Source of the DNA: Agathobaculum sp. NTUH-O15-33
GTDB lineage: Bacteria > Bacillota > Clostridia > Oscillospirales > Butyricicoccaceae
Assembly: GCF_033193315.1 (NCBI RefSeq)
Contig: NZ_CP136187.1
Coordinates: 992,001-1,056,000 of the forward strand
Length of the DNA: 64,000 bases
Direction: 5' to 3'
How positions within the stretch are numbered: position 1 is the first letter of the stretch; each line of letters begins with the position of its first letter. Positions 42,488-51,532 of this stretch are shown piece after piece. Both the position numbers and the translations under genes were made by a program. The notes beneath the pieces are model-generated. The model was not told where the DNA came from. It saw only the letters and a list, made by a program, of their open reading frames with translations, and did not search any database.

Positions 42488-43630
42488 TTATTTAATTCCC
42501 ATAGCAGAAGAAATAACCATACGCTGAACTTCGCTTGTGCCTTCATAAATTTCTGTGATTTTCGAGTCGCGCATAAATCTTTCAAATGGGTATTTGCTTG
42601 AAACGCCATCGAGCCCAACCAGATCAATACAACGCCTAGTTACATCCACAGCGGTCTCAGAGGCAAACAATTTGCCCATAGCGGCATATTGTGCAAACGA
42701 TTCGTTGTTCTGCTTTGCTTGTGCCGCACGATGAACAAGCAGACGGGCCGCATCTACTTTTGTCTGCATATCAGCCAGTTGAAATTGAGTGTATTGATAC
42801 TGGGAAATTCTCTGTTCTCCCAGCATATGTTCGGTTACATATTTTTTGCAACAGTCAATGGCCCCCTGAGCAATACCGACAGCCTGCGCCCCCACGCTGA
42901 TGCGGCCGCCGTCTAATGTTGTAAGCGCCGTCTTAAAGCCTTTCCCCAACTCGCCAAGCAGGTTCTCCTTTGGTATTTTGCAGTCCTCGAATACCAACTC
43001 ATATGTCGCGGAACCACGAATACCCATCTTTTTTTCTTTTTTCCCAAACGAGAAACCGGGCGTTCCCTTTTCCACGACAAAAGCGGAAATGCCTCTGCTT
43101 TTTTGGCTGGGATCAGTTACCGCGCTGATAAAATAAATATCGGCATAGTAACCATTTGTGATAAAAATTTTAGAGCCGTTCAGCAGCCAGTGATCACCCA
43201 TATCCTCGGCTCTTGTCCGCTGGCCGCCTAAATCACAACCTGCTCCCGGCTCCGTCGCGCCAAAAGCGCCGAGCTTTTCCCCTTTCAAAAGCGGAGCAAG
43301 GTACTTTTCTTTCTGCTCCGGGGTGCCAAGTACAGAAAGCGCATAGGCTCCGAGAGAATGGTGTGCGGCAAACATGATTGAAGTTGTGGCGCAATATTTC
43401 GCCAACTCCTCTACCATAGCGATGTAGGCCAAATACGAATGTCCGCCGCCGCCGACTTCTTTCGGATAGCAAACCCCCATCATATTCATCTCGCGCAGCC
43501 TTGTGAGTGCCTCAGACGGGAAACGCTCTTGTTCGTCAAGCTCCGTAGCCAAAGGCGCAACCTCGTTGACCGCAAACTCGTGAATTTGGTCAATCAATTT
43601 CTGTTCTTCATCTGTAAAGTGAAACTCCAT
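42488..43630 (-). CDS. Acyl-CoA dehydrogenase (short-chain/butyryl-CoA type), cargo gene
   Basis: The 380-residue flavoenzyme oxidises an acyl-CoA to the enoyl-CoA. It has the FAD-binding region AFGATEPGAGCDLGG near residue 122 and ITNGYYAD near 156, and GGRISVGAQAVGIAQGAID later. The C-terminal IYEGTSEVQRMVI includes the expected catalytic base Glu363. Length 380 is typical. Its base composition is lower in G+C than the element backbone, and its neighbour is a divergent LysR gene that probably controls it. It is unusual on a conjugative element. No ETF genes or acyl-CoA partners lie beside it, so it depends on host metabolism. Confidence 0.9.
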   Translation of the reverse strand: MEFHFTDEEQKLIDQIHEFAVNEVAPLATELDEQERFPSEALTRLREMNMMGVCYPKEVGGGGHSYLAYIAMVEELAKYCATTSIMFAAHHSLGAYALSVLGTPEQKEKYLAPLLKGEKLGAFGATEPGAGCDLGGQRTRAEDMGDHWLLNGSKIFITNGYYADIYFISAVTDPSQKSRGISAFVVEKGTPGFSFGKKEKKMGIRGSATYELVFEDCKIPKENLLGELGKGFKTALTTLDGGRISVGAQAVGIAQGAIDCCKKYVTEHMLGEQRISQYQYTQFQLADMQTKVDAARLLVHRAAQAKQNNESFAQYAAMGKLFASETAVDVTRRCIDLVGLDGVSSKYPFERFMRDSKITEIYEGTSEVQRMVISSAMGIK

Positions 43631-43676
43631 AATTTTGCTCCTCCATTGTTTTTCTATAAATCAGCGCCCAACACTC

Positions 43677-43705
43677 TTGTCATATTGCGCCGCTAAGGTT
43701 ATAAT
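43677..43705 (+). promoter_or_regulatory. Sigma-A promoter of the LysR gene
   Basis: TTGTCA at 43677-43682 and a perfect TATAAT at 43700-43705 are separated by 17 bases. They point to the LysR gene starting at 43783. Confidence 0.7.
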
Positions 43706-43718
43706 AGCACCAAAGAAC

Positions 43719-43735
43719 ATTCAAAATAAGCGAAT
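43719..43735. promoter_or_regulatory. Possible LysR binding box between the divergent cargo genes
   Basis: An inverted repeat ATTC-N9-GAAT matches the loose T-N11-A shape of LysR boxes. It lies between the acyl-CoA dehydrogenase and LysR starts. Not proven. Confidence 0.35.
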
Positions 43736-43782
43736 TATTCAAAATACTAAATTCGATTTTCTCGTATATTTCGGAGGATGTA

Positions 43783-44682
43783 ATGGACACGAAAAATCTT
43801 TTTACCTTGGTAACGATTATAGAAACTGGCAGTTTTCAGAAAGCGGCCACACAGTTAAACTATGCCCCTTCTACCGTAACATCTCAAATGAGGCAGTTAG
43901 AGGGTGAATTGTCAATGAGGCTATTTGAAAAAGTTGGACGAAAAATGGAGCTTACTCAGGCAGGAAAAGAAATCATGCCTTTTATTGAAACTATCCTGCA
44001 AAATGCAGAACAAATCAGCAATTATAAAAAAGATATATCGCAGATCACGGGCACCTTGCGGCTCGTTGCACCAGACTCTATTTTTATTTATATCATGCAA
44101 CCCATTATCAAAGCGATTTTACATGACGCACCCAATGTACGCCTTATTATCAACTCGCTCCCGTCGGATGACATTAATCAAGCGATTGTCAATGGGTCTG
44201 CCGATATTGGAATTGATTGTGATAAGGGTCACTTCCCGGATACGGTACTGCATCCGGCGTCGAAACCATTCCAAGCGTGTCTGATTGGTTCGCCGTTTCT
44301 AAATCCAAAAGAACTGGATTTTGTTTCTCCACACCAAAGAAAGCCGATCAGCATGATTTATAACGAGCCTAACGCAAATTATCAAAAGGATATTACAGCC
44401 TATTTGGATAAGAAAGATATTGTCCTCAATCCAGACATGAAATTGCAAAGCATAGAGGCCGTTAAGAAAAGTGTAATGAACAATTTTGGTATTGCTTATG
44501 TTCCACGTTTTTCTGTCGAGGAAGAATTAAAAGACGGCTCTTTGCTCCAACTCAAAACAGAATTGGACGATCAAATATACCCAGCGGTCTGTGTATTCCA
44601 CCGGAACAAATGGATCAGCCCGCAAATGGAATTGGCGTTCAAAATTCTGCATGAACAATTTGGAATAGAGTTTGACTATTAG
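43783..44682 (+). CDS. LysR family transcriptional regulator, cargo gene
   Basis: The 299-residue regulator starts MDTKNLFTLVTIIETGSFQKAATQLNYAPSTVTSQMRQLEGELSMRLFEKVGRK, the standard LysR winged helix-turn-helix. The rest is a two-lobed effector-binding domain (ITGTLRLVAPDSIFIYIMQPI, then ADIGIDCDKG and YVPRFSVEEEL). It is strongly AT-rich relative to the GC-rich element, suggesting a different origin. It is transcribed away from the acyl-CoA dehydrogenase gene and likely regulates it. A cggaggatgta ribosome-binding site precedes the ATG. Confidence 0.9.
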   Translation: MDTKNLFTLVTIIETGSFQKAATQLNYAPSTVTSQMRQLEGELSMRLFEKVGRKMELTQAGKEIMPFIETILQNAEQISNYKKDISQITGTLRLVAPDSIFIYIMQPIIKAILHDAPNVRLIINSLPSDDINQAIVNGSADIGIDCDKGHFPDTVLHPASKPFQACLIGSPFLNPKELDFVSPHQRKPISMIYNEPNANYQKDITAYLDKKDIVLNPDMKLQSIEAVKKSVMNNFGIAYVPRFSVEEELKDGSLLQLKTELDDQIYPAVCVFHRNKWISPQMELAFKILHEQFGIEFDY

Positions 44683-44888
44683 AAGAACTTAAATACAGCA
44701 TACTTAGGATTAGCAATGCCAGAAATGGCGAGAACTTTTAGGGGCGACGCTAACGGCAAGCAAGGCAGGTGTGGGCACACCTGCCATTTTCGCGCCCGCA
44801 GGGGGCCACGAAAATGCTTGTTGGGGTTGCTCCCCAAACCCGCCACCTCTGGACAAAATGTCCAGAGGCGCAAGCTGCGTCACTGGCG
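44683..44888. other. Boundary between cargo pair and transfer genes
   Basis: This 206-base gap holds an inverted repeat ggcaggtg-N6-cacctgcc type at 44764-44786 and a copy of the dispersed palindrome at 44844-44870. The relaxase frame ends just after it on the other strand. No gene is supported. Confidence 0.5.
44844..44870. repeat. Dispersed palindrome copy 4
   Basis: Reads cacctctggacaaaatgt then ccagaggcg; near-perfect palindrome at the edge of the relaxase gene. Confidence 0.8.
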
Positions 44889-46305
44889 CTATCGCGCCTG
44901 TTCCTTATCCCTGCCGGGGGCCGTAATTCCCAGCAGATGGTCGATGTTCGTCTTGACGGTAAGGGCCTCCCGCATATCCCGCTGGGCCGCATGATACTCG
45001 GTATAGAGGGCCTTTTTCTCCGCCGCCAGCTTGCGCCGTTCCTCTTTCAGTTTTGCCATCGGCGGGAGCTTGCCGCCGTCTAAAAGCGTATTCATAGCGG
45101 CACGGGCGGCCCGGTAGGTGGCCAGCTCGTCCCCGTGCTCCGCCAGATATTTTTTGGAGTACCGGGCGGCCTTGTAGCCGTCGAACACGGGCCGGGTTTT
45201 GGCATAGTCCACCACGGCCCCCATGAGCTCAGACGCTTTGGAGAAGGCCGCCTCGGTGGTGTGGAGCTTTTCGGTCAGGCCGTGAAACCGCTCCACCGCC
45301 GCCGTGGTCTGTGCCTCCAGCGCGGAATAATCGGTCAGGCCGTGCTCCTGCAAGAATTGGAGCGCGGCGGCCATCTGCTTTAGGTTGTAGATTTTCGCCC
45401 ACTTCTCAAAGCCGGGTCCCTTGCCGGAGCTCAAACGCTCCTGGATGTCAATAATCAGGTTGACACGCCGGGCCGGGGCGGGAGCGTCCGGGGGAGTTCC
45501 GGGATAGGCCGCTCCCCGGCAATCACCGCCCGGATGTCCTCCGTGCCGAAACCGGCCCCCAGGGTGGACGCTCGGAGTCGGGTCGCCCGCTCCTAGTAGG
45601 AACGAGGAACGACACCACGCCGCCGCGCCCATGCGTCACCTTGTAGCCGGACTCCTCCATGAGCCGGAGAAAGCCGTCAAAATCGGCGGGGTGCTGTTCC
45701 AGCGCCGCAACGATGGCGGAGCGGAGCCGGGCCTGGAATGACGGCTGCCGCCCGGCCCCCAGCCACTGGCCGTAATGGAGAAAGCGGCCTTTGCTGTGCG
45801 GTTTGGGGTTTTGGATATATGACAGGTCATTCTCGATACACACCCGATCCGAGAGCCGCCGCAGAGCAAAGGTGGAGCCTATAAAGTTCCGAAACTTGCG
45901 GGAGCGGTCAAAGGCCGTGGAATTGAAATAGATGTGATTATGCACATGACCTTTGTCGGTGTGGGTGCAGACGAAAAACTGGTACTTGCCCTTTGTCCAG
46001 CGCATCGCCGTTTCATAGCCGATCTTGTTGGCCTCCTCCGGGGAGAGCTCCCCAGGGGGGAACGCCTGCCGGATTTGATAGAACAGGGCCCCGTGATCCG
46101 CCGCCCGGTTCGTTTCCGCCTGATATTGGCTTTTGAGCAATAGAAACTCGGCGGGAGCCGTGGCCGTGTCGCAGAGATAGGCGGAAACGGCCCCCAGCTT
46201 TTTAGGGTTGAGCCCGTAGGCAAACCGCTCCTCCATCGTCTGCAAAGCGGTCTGCCCCTTTGCTTTTTTGTAAGGCTTAATAAATGTCGTGGCCGTGGCC
46301 GTCAC
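44889..46305 (-). pseudogene. Relaxase/mobilisation protein (MobA/VirD2 type) with two apparent frameshifts
   Basis: The start at 46305 gives a relaxase N-terminus: TTFIKPYKKAKGQTALQTMEE, then FFVCTHTDKGHVHNHIYFNST with the histidine triad (H-x-H-x-H type) that coordinates the metal for oriT nicking. The frame breaks at about 45585; missing G in GGG would enter the frame ATRLRASTLGAGFGTEDIRAV. It breaks again near 45490; a missing C in CCCC would enter VNLIIDIQERLSSGKGPGFEKWAKIYNLKQMAAALQF, which runs to 44889. The whole would be about 475 residues. As read, the enzyme is not intact. Two indels in G/C runs of one gene suggest sequence error, but real decay is also possible. Confidence 0.85.
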
Positions 46306-46321
46306 CTCCTTTTCGATTTTT

Positions 46322-46347
46322 ACCTCTGGACAAATTGTCCAGAAGTC
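46322..46347. repeat. Dispersed palindrome copy 5
   Basis: Reads acctctggacaaattgtc then cagaagtc; 23 bases from the next copy, between MobC and relaxase genes. Confidence 0.8.
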
Positions 46348-46369
46348 CAGCGGGAATACTGGCTTTCAC

Positions 46370-46396
46370 CACCTCTGGACATTTTGTCCAGAAGTC
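46370..46396. repeat. Dispersed palindrome copy 6
   Basis: Reads cacctctggacattttgt then ccagaagtc; a close pair with copy 5, between MobC and relaxase. Confidence 0.8.
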
Positions 46397-46438
46397 GTGA
46401 AAACCGGGGAGCGGCGCAAGGCACACTCCCCGATCCTC

Positions 46439-46786
46439 TCAGAGCTTCACCACCTGAGACAGCTTTTCCAGCAGGGCGGAAAGGGGGCCCCACAGTTCCG
46501 CATAGTCCCGTTGCAGGGCCTTAATCTCCTCCGGGTATATGCCCCCGTAGGTGTTGGCCTGGATCGCTACCTGATTTAGATTGTTAGAGCACCGGCGCTG
46601 GAGTGAAACGAGCTCCTGCACCGGGGAAAGGTCAACGTGGAGTACATAGCCATTCAGCGCCATTTTCCGCATATACGCGCCCATGTTGCGGATGCCCGCC
46701 TCGGCCATGCGTTCCTGGATCAGCGTCTGCTCCTCCTCGGAAACCATGACGTGCAGATGGATGGGGCGCTGGCGCTGTTTCGTCAC
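46439..46786 (-). CDS. Mobilisation accessory protein MobC-like (relaxosome)
   Basis: The 115-residue protein starts at a GTG that overlaps the upstream stop (GTGA): MTKQRQRPIHLHVMVSEEEQTLIQERMAEAG, followed by IRNMGAYMRKMALNGYVLHVD, a ribbon-helix-helix-like DNA-binding module. The C-terminal segment CSNNLNQVAIQANTYGGIYPEEIKALQ is characteristic of the MobC family, which binds oriT and helps the relaxase. It is followed at 134 bases by the relaxase gene on the same strand, as expected. A ggaggagcg ribosome-binding site supports the GTG start. Confidence 0.85.
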   Translation of the reverse strand: MTKQRQRPIHLHVMVSEEEQTLIQERMAEAGIRNMGAYMRKMALNGYVLHVDLSPVQELVSLQRRCSNNLNQVAIQANTYGGIYPEEIKALQRDYAELWGPLSALLEKLSQVVKL

Positions 46787-46968
46787 CGCTCCTCCCGTTC
46801 CCGGCTCCGGGTACGGCGGGGCGGTTCCTTTACCTTGTCCGTTTCCACCACCGGGGCCGGGAGCACGGGCAGGGGCGGCGGGGCCGGAAGATTGTTGATG
46901 ATACCGTCGATCTGGTTCGTGTTCTGTTCCGGGGAAAGCTCGGCAGTTTTCAAAGGGGTATTTTCCAT
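46783..46968 (-). CDS. Small Pro-rich protein upstream of MobC
   Basis: The 61-residue product (MENTPLKTAELSPEQNTNQIDGIINNLPAPPPLPVLPAPVVETDKV, then a basic Arg-rich tail) shows no family I recognise. An aaaggagaaccctat ribosome-binding site precedes the ATG, and the stop overlaps the MobC GTG by GTGA, which implies coupled translation. The basic C-terminus may bind DNA near oriT. Function unknown. Confidence 0.55.
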   Translation of the reverse strand: MENTPLKTAELSPEQNTNQIDGIINNLPAPPPLPVLPAPVVETDKVKEPPRRTRSREREER

Positions 46969-47100
46969 AGGGTTCTCCTTTCAAATTGTTACGCTTTGGG
47001 GGCCGAAACGGGGGCCGGACGTAAAATCGTACCGGCCCCCCGTAAACGGGCCCCGCAAAGCATTGAAACAAGCGGTTTTTTCGGGGCCTAATCGTAACAG

Positions 47101-47466
47101 TTATACCCCGGATTTATCCCGCATTTTCCTCATCCGTTCCCGGCTCTTGCGGCGGTTCCCCACGGCTTTACAAGCCTCGGAGCAGTAGGCCCGCCGCCCC
47201 TGGGGGACAAAGGCCCTGCCGCAGACCGGGCAAAGCCGCATTTCCGGGGCCGCGCCCTCCCCACAGAGGGCCGCCTCCAGCGCCGGATCGAGAGGGAGCA
47301 CGGCCTCGCGGAAGTATCGGCACAGCGCCCCGGTGTAGCACTTGCCGAGCATATAGCACTCGCAATCCAGGGGCAGACAGCCATACTCCCGGTCATAGTT
47401 GGCGCACATGGAAAGCACCAGCTTTTTAATACCTGCCTTTTCCTCCCGCGTCAATTCCCGGCTCAT
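47101..47466 (-). CDS. Cysteine-rich VLP domain protein of conjugative elements
   Basis: The 121-residue product has the Cys-rich VLP pattern (CANYDREYGCLPLDCECYMLGKCYTGALCRYFREAVLP) followed by a zinc-ribbon-like segment (CPVCGRAFVPQGRRAYCSEAC). Such proteins recur in Tn1549-like elements; a zinc-binding or nucleic-acid role is probable. The ATG overlaps the CD1107 stop by four bases (ATGA). The last residues are strongly basic. Confidence 0.82.
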   Translation of the reverse strand: MSRELTREEKAGIKKLVLSMCANYDREYGCLPLDCECYMLGKCYTGALCRYFREAVLPLDPALEAALCGEGAAPEMRLCPVCGRAFVPQGRRAYCSEACKAVGNRRKSRERMRKMRDKSGV

Positions 47467-49289
47467 TGTTCCGGCTCCCCGTCGCTGTCGCTTTCGCCGT
47501 CCGCGTCCCGGGGATCGCCGTCCGCGTAAGGATCGGACTCATCATAGTCCTCCTCCGGCTCCGGGGCGGGCGCGTGTTTCGGGCGGTAAATCTTGAAGTA
47601 CCATCCGGCCCCGCCGCCGATCAGGAGCACGGCCAGCCCCAGCAAGAGCGGCGCGGCGTTGGGCTTTTGTTCCGGTTCGGGCGCGGGTTCCGGCTCCGGG
47701 GTGGGTTCTGGTTCAGGAGTAGGCTCCGGCGCGGGGGCCGGGGCCACGGTTCCGGGGAGCTCCTCCCCGTTGCTTACCGCCAGGGCCTCCAGGTCGGCCA
47801 GGGTGACGGCGTTCAGGAAATACACATTTTCCGTCCCGCGCTGGCGGTCAATCACCAGATAGAAAACGGACTCGTCCGCCGTGGTGATGGTAAAAAACTC
47901 CTTGCCGTCGCCGTCCGTGGCGTTATCCACCACCTCGCCGGAGCCCTCCGGGGTAAATGGGTTCGGTTCTTTCTCTTCCTCCGGCTCCGGGGTTTCGGTG
48001 GGCTTTACAGCGGATGAGCCGCCGGAGCTCCCGCCCGTGGGCTTGCTTGTTGTACCGCCGCCCGTGGGTTTGGCCGTACTGCCGGAAACGGGCGGGGTGG
48101 TCGTTTCCGGCGCGGGCGTGGGGGCCGGGGTAGGAGTAGGACACGGCGCGGGGGTGCTCGTGGTAGGCTTATCCTCTCCCTTGTTTGTGGTAGGGGCCTT
48201 ATAGTTCGGATTTTTCACCTGCACCGTTTTAGACTTGTTCCCGGCACCGTCCACAGCCTGGATGGAAAACTGGTCGTAATCGTCCTCCAAATCCCGGAGC
48301 GGAACATCAAGCGCGCCATTGGTTAAATCGTCGTACCGTTCCCCGTCAATGTAAATCGCCTCCACGCCAGAGAGCTCGTCGCTGGCCTCCACGCGGAGCA
48401 TCCGCCCGCTGATCCCGGTTTTTACCGTGGGGGCCGTGCGGTCAAAGCACTCAATATACCGGCTTTTTGTGGTGGTCTTGCCGTCCATGCCCGTCACTGT
48501 AATGTAAACGGTGCAGTTTTCGGAGAGCGTCACATACACCCTGCCGCCGCCCGCGAAAGCGTCGGTCAAGTCCTCCGGGCTCCCGTTGCGCTCGATTTTG
48601 GCCTCAACCTTTTTCCAGCCCGTGCCGTTTTCGTCCGTCACGCGGATCTCCACCTTTGCCGTTTTGGTGTACCAGCCGGACGGGGCCACAATGTTAATTG
48701 CATAGCTCCCAGCCGGGGCGGGTGTGGGCGTGGCCTCCTTGCCCTTGCAGACCGTCAAGTCGGTTTTGCAGACGGGGCAAGCGGTATCAACGGCCCCAGC
48801 CTTACACTTGACGGAGCAGGAGCAGACGGGAACGGGCTCCGGCTCCTTGCCAGCACAGCCCGCAGGATCGGCGGCGCATACCGGGCAATCGGTTTTCACC
48901 GCGCCCTCCGTACATTTCACCTCGCAGGAGCAGACTGGGGCGGGCTCCGGCTCCTTGCCAGCACAGCCCGCAGGATCGGCGGCGCATACCGGGCAATCGG
49001 CTTTCACCGCGTCCGCCGGGCACTTCACCTCGCAGGAGCAGACCGGGGCGGGCTCCGGCTCCTTGCCAGCACAGCCCGCAGGATCGGCGGCGCATACGGG
49101 GCAATCGGTTTTCACCGCGTCCGCCGCACATTTCACCTCGCAGGAGCAGACGGGCGCGGGCTCCGGGGGAGCGTCGTTGCCGGACACTCCCAGGGTGCTG
49201 GCGGTTGCCGTCATACCCAATAAGAACGGGCAGAGACAGCACACGCACAGCAGGAGCGCCACGGCCCGGATCGTCTTTTTATTCCTCAT
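47463..49289 (-). CDS. CD1107 family surface/mobile element protein with Cys-rich repeats (DUF4366)
   Basis: The 608-residue protein starts at 49289 behind aaaggaggaacccgccc. It has a signal peptide (MRNKKTIRAVALLLCVCCLCPFLLG), four tandem 36-residue Cys-rich repeats (VCSCEVKC, DCPVCAADP, GCAGK), an Ig-like part with two Cys (YAINIVAPSGWYTKTAKVEIRV to FDRTAPTVK), a Pro/Thr/Gly-rich linker, a DUF4366 domain (FFTITTADESVFYLVIDRQRGTENVYFLN) and a final membrane segment (APLLLGLAVLLIGGGAGWYF) with an acidic tail. It is expected to be an exported, membrane-anchored part of the mating channel. Its stop overlaps the Cys-rich VLP start. Confidence 0.88.
   Translation of the reverse strand: MRNKKTIRAVALLLCVCCLCPFLLGMTATASTLGVSGNDAPPEPAPVCSCEVKCAADAVKTDCPVCAADPAGCAGKEPEPAPVCSCEVKCPADAVKADCPVCAADPAGCAGKEPEPAPVCSCEVKCTEGAVKTDCPVCAADPAGCAGKEPEPVPVCSCSVKCKAGAVDTACPVCKTDLTVCKGKEATPTPAPAGSYAINIVAPSGWYTKTAKVEIRVTDENGTGWKKVEAKIERNGSPEDLTDAFAGGGRVYVTLSENCTVYITVTGMDGKTTTKSRYIECFDRTAPTVKTGISGRMLRVEASDELSGVEAIYIDGERYDDLTNGALDVPLRDLEDDYDQFSIQAVDGAGNKSKTVQVKNPNYKAPTTNKGEDKPTTSTPAPCPTPTPAPTPAPETTTPPVSGSTAKPTGGGTTSKPTGGSSGGSSAVKPTETPEPEEEKEPNPFTPEGSGEVVDNATDGDGKEFFTITTADESVFYLVIDRQRGTENVYFLNAVTLADLEALAVSNGEELPGTVAPAPAPEPTPEPEPTPEPEPAPEPEQKPNAAPLLLGLAVLLIGGGAGWYFKIYRPKHAPAPEPEEDYDESDPYADGDPRDADGESDSDGEPEQ
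48733..49168 (-). repeat. Tandem 108-base repeats inside the CD1107 gene
   Basis: Four near-identical 108-base units encode 36 residues each with six cysteines; the block with ccggctccttgccagcac recurs at 48838, 48946 and 49054. The most distal unit is more divergent. Unequal recombination could change the copy number. Confidence 0.8.
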
Positions 49290-49557
49290 GGGCGGGTTCC
49301 TCCTTTCCCTCGGACTTCTGGACATTTTGTCCAGAGGTGGGGGCCGGGCCGTCGGCCCCGCCGCTTTTGAGCTTTTGGAGCAGGACGGGGAGCTCGTCAA
49401 GGGGGATGCTCATACCCCGCACAATATCCACGATCTCCTCGTTTTCGGCCTCCTTGTGTTTCTGTTCAAGTTCCCGAAGCCGGGCCTGCTGTTCATTGAG
49501 CTTGGCCCGCGCCTTGTCAATTTCGCCCTGGATTTTCGCGCTTTTGCTTGTCGCCAT
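49279..49557 (-). CDS. DUF4315 family coiled-coil protein
   Basis: The 92-residue product (ATSKSAKIQGEIDKARAKLNEQQARLRELEQKHKEAEN, then DIVRGMSIPLDELPVLLQKL) has an N-terminal coiled coil and matches the DUF4315 family of Tn1549-like elements. Its C-terminus contains PTSGQNVQKSEG, which is the translation of a copy of the dispersed palindrome (49314-49339). It overlaps the CD1107 start region by 11 bases. An aaggaggtattt ribosome-binding site lies upstream. Probably a structural or regulatory partner in the transfer channel. Confidence 0.78.
   Translation of the reverse strand: MATSKSAKIQGEIDKARAKLNEQQARLRELEQKHKEAENEEIVDIVRGMSIPLDELPVLLQKLKSGGADGPAPTSGQNVQKSEGKEEPAHEE
49314..49339. repeat. 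Dispersed palindrome copy 7, inside the DUF4315 gene
   Basis: Reads acttctggacattttgtc then cagaggtg. Translated as PTSGQNVQKSEG in the DUF4315 C-terminus. Confidence 0.8.
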
Positions 49558-51299
49558 AAATACCTCCTTTTCATGGTAAACGCCCGTAGGCGTAGAAATG
49601 AGACTGCCAATAGTTGCTGTTCAGGTTGGAATACTGGATCGGATCGCCACAATGCAACATGACATTGTTTCCCACATAGATGCCACAATGGGAAACGCCG
49701 GGGGTGTCGTAGGTGCCGATGAAGAAAACCAGATCGCCGGGCCGTGGCTCCCGTACCGGGGCGCAGATGTTGTAAAGGCCCTGTGCCCCCAGGCGGCCCA
49801 CGTTCCAGCCGGAATGATTGATCACCCACGACACAAAGCCGGAGCAATCGAACGAAGTGGACGGGCTGGAGCCGCCCCACACATAGGGATAGCCGACGTA
49901 TTTCTGGGCCTCCTCCATCATGGCCGCGAATGTTTCATCCTCCAGCGCCTCCGGGGGAATGTCATAGGCCGGGGGCGGGTTCGTGTACCTGTCCACATAG
50001 GCGGAGCCGGAGAACAGGTCGGGCCGGTTCCCCAGCGTCGCCATATAGAGGGCGTACCGGGAAAGCTGATCCTCGCTCAGAATGGAGACAGGCAGGCGGG
50101 AAAGGTCGGTGTTTTCCAGCGTTACATAACACACATACCAGTCATAGGGCTCGTCGTCACTATCATAATGGGTCTCCACCACCACGCGCTCGGTGAGAAT
50201 GTACTGGCGGTCAAAGAGCATTTGCAGGGTGCCCTGTATCTCGGCCACCGTCCACTCGCCCTCGTGAAGCGCACAAAGGATGGATAGCAGGTTATAGGGA
50301 TCGTGCTCAATTTCCGCAAGGTCAAAATGGTACTCGTCATAATCATGGGTGTTTTCGTAAGTGTCCAGGTAGTCCCGGAGCTCGTTCTCTAAATCTACAT
50401 AAGCGGCCTCGGCCCCAGGAGCTCCCGATCCTCGCAAGGGTAGGTACTAGCTCCCACGGAGCCCACCAGCCCATTTCCCAGCGTCACCAGAGAGGACGCG
50501 CAGGACTGGAGCATGAGCAGGAGCAGGACGCAGGCCAGGGCGATGAGACAGCCCACGGGATGCCGCTTGACAAACCCCGCGACAGCCCGGCCACCTTTGG
50601 CCGCCGTCTTTCCGGCGGCTTTGGCGCTCTGCTTTGCCGCCTCCCGCGCTTTCTTTTTGTACTGCTTTCGGAATTGGTGTTTTTTCCAGATACGGGCCGC
50701 CGCGTTATCCTTAATTTCCGGGTGCTCCATAGCCGCCGCCCGGAAATGGTAGTCCGACGTCGCCTTGATATTTTTTGCCTCGGCCTTGCGGACGGCCCGC
50801 GCCGGGTGGGTGCGGACGCGCTTTTTCACAAACCGGGTAACGCCGCGCACGGCGGCCTCGCCAGCAAGCTCGGAGCGGTGGGCGGCCTCAATGCCCACGT
50901 TTTCATCCTCCACCTGATAGATTTTGCCGTGGACGAACATCCACGTTTCATTTTTTACCACTCGGCCCACACGCCGGACGGCCCCCGGCTTTTTCGGCGG
51001 CTTTTGGGCCGCCAGCTTTTCCCGCGCCTGATCCAGTTTCACGCCGCGCTGTTCCATGCGGCGCTTTGCCTTGTCGAGCTTTTCCGCGCCCTTGTCCGGG
51101 CCGGGCGGCGGAGCGCCCTCCCCAGGAGCGGAGCCCCCAGCGCCGGGATCGGGGCCGCCCTTATTCGGATCAGGCCCCGCAGCCTTGCCGGAGCCGTCCG
51201 CCGCTTTTCCCTTGCCGGGGCCAGCGGAGGACTCCCCACGGGCCGGGCCGCCCGGCTGATCCCGTAGACGGTCAGAGGGCCGGGACTTTTCCTTTGGGG

Positions 51300-51325
51300 A
51301 CTTCTGGACATTTTGTCCAGAGGTT
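51300..51325. repeat. Dispersed palindrome copy 8, inside the CD1108 gene
   Basis: Reads acttctggacattttgtc then cagaggtt. Translated as TSGQNVQKS in the low-complexity N-terminal part. Confidence 0.8.
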
Positions 51326-51457
51326 GCCTCGCTGGATAATACGGGGGACTCGCCCTCCAAATCGACGGGGCCCGCCCGATCCGCGTCGCTCGGTTTATCC
51401 CGGAGCCGCTCAGACGGGCGGGCCTGTTTGCTTTCCTGCCGCAGTTTGGAACGGCTC

Positions 51458-51484
51458 CACTTCTGGACATTTTGTCCAGAGGTG
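51458..51484. repeat. Dispersed palindrome copy 9, inside the CD1108 gene
   Basis: Reads cacttctggacattttgt then ccagaggtg. Translated as PTSGQNVQKWS in the N-terminal low-complexity region. Confidence 0.8.
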
Positions 51485-51532
51485 GGGGCCTTGCCGGGCC
51501 CCGGTCTAATCGGGCGCTCCGGGCCCTGCCCG

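Noticed and set aside
48733..49168. CRISPR array
   Set aside because: The 108-base repeats encode a protein in frame, have no spacers, and no cas genes occur in the window.
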